Source of the DNA: an uncultured Gammaproteobacteria bacterium
Lineage (GTDB): Bacteria; Pseudomonadota; Gammaproteobacteria; UBA4575
Reading direction: 5' to 3'
Assembly: GCA_951812785.1 (NCBI GenBank)
Contig: OX638335.1
Location: 709,501-773,500, forward strand
DNA length: 64,000 nt
Shown here: in pieces, positions 63,835 through 64,000 of the stretch
How positions within the stretch are numbered: the first letter of the stretch is position 1
Layout of the letters: each line of letters opens with the position of its first letter
Translations under genes and position numbers: made by a program
Notes under the pieces: model-generated
What the model saw: only the letters and a program-made list of their open reading frames with translations
Database searches by the model: none
Told to the model about the DNA's origin: nothing

Positions 63835-64000
<166 letters not shown>

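Overview
The window looks like a piece of chromosome from an AT-rich, sulfur-oxidising gammaproteobacterium. The taxonomic call rests on the housekeeping genes (gltBD, mreBCD, rnd, pdxH, msrA, greB, ibaG, oligopeptidase B, metY), all of gammaproteobacterial type. The sulfur call rests on an aprM-aprB-aprA cluster, the dissimilatory APS reductase in the arrangement used by sulfur oxidisers. I cannot assign a genus. No rRNA or tRNA gene was recognised.

Layout. 1-4.1 kb: small conserved genes (GDYXXLXY, DUF1415, DUF2238, VF530, RRM, DUF3565), then a decayed operon for a glycosyl-glycerate compatible solute cut by an insertion sequence. 4.1-6.4 kb: first IS481-type copy and a junk zone of gene relics. 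6.6-12.65 kb: glutamate synthase gltBD, followed directly by a second IS481-type copy and an osmC remnant. 14-20.9 kb: mixed metabolism and small membrane proteins (cytochrome P460, HxlR regulator plus oxidoreductase, HIT, GNAT, a haem-dependent N-demethylase-like protein). 20.9-25.9 kb: a minus-strand block of mostly unknown genes (a paralogous pair, YciI, TPR, SlyD-like). 25.9-27.1 kb: an IS3-family element. 27.3-30.5 kb: aprMBA. 30.8-40 kb: a broken oxidoreductase duplicate with a hexanucleotide repeat, HPP, MscS channel, Cfa, K+ channel, NYN protein, tcdA, tatD, msrA, pdxH. 40-41.2 kb: third IS481-type copy. 41.2-50 kb: ptrB, methyltransferases, and broken greB, DUF4124, slt and DUF924 genes. 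50.1-52.5 kb: a predicted zinc-starvation unit (Zur box, small Cys/His protein, TonB receptor). 52.9-53.5 kb: a solitary integron gene cassette with a well-formed attC site. 53.5-64 kb: a YheT-like hydrolase, metY, two cytochromes c, ibaG, rnd, chaN, a dynamin-like GTPase, a frameshifted EamA transporter and mreDCB.

The strongest overall signal is gene decay. About seventeen ordinary genes are broken by nonsense codons, frameshifts or truncation, and all the IS copies are themselves damaged. This fits a lineage losing genes after a change of lifestyle, or an error-prone assembly; raw reads would separate the two. The most distinctive single feature is the integron cassette. The most puzzling pattern is in the three IS481-type copies: there are three internal deletions, and each copy carries exactly two of them, in every pairwise combination.
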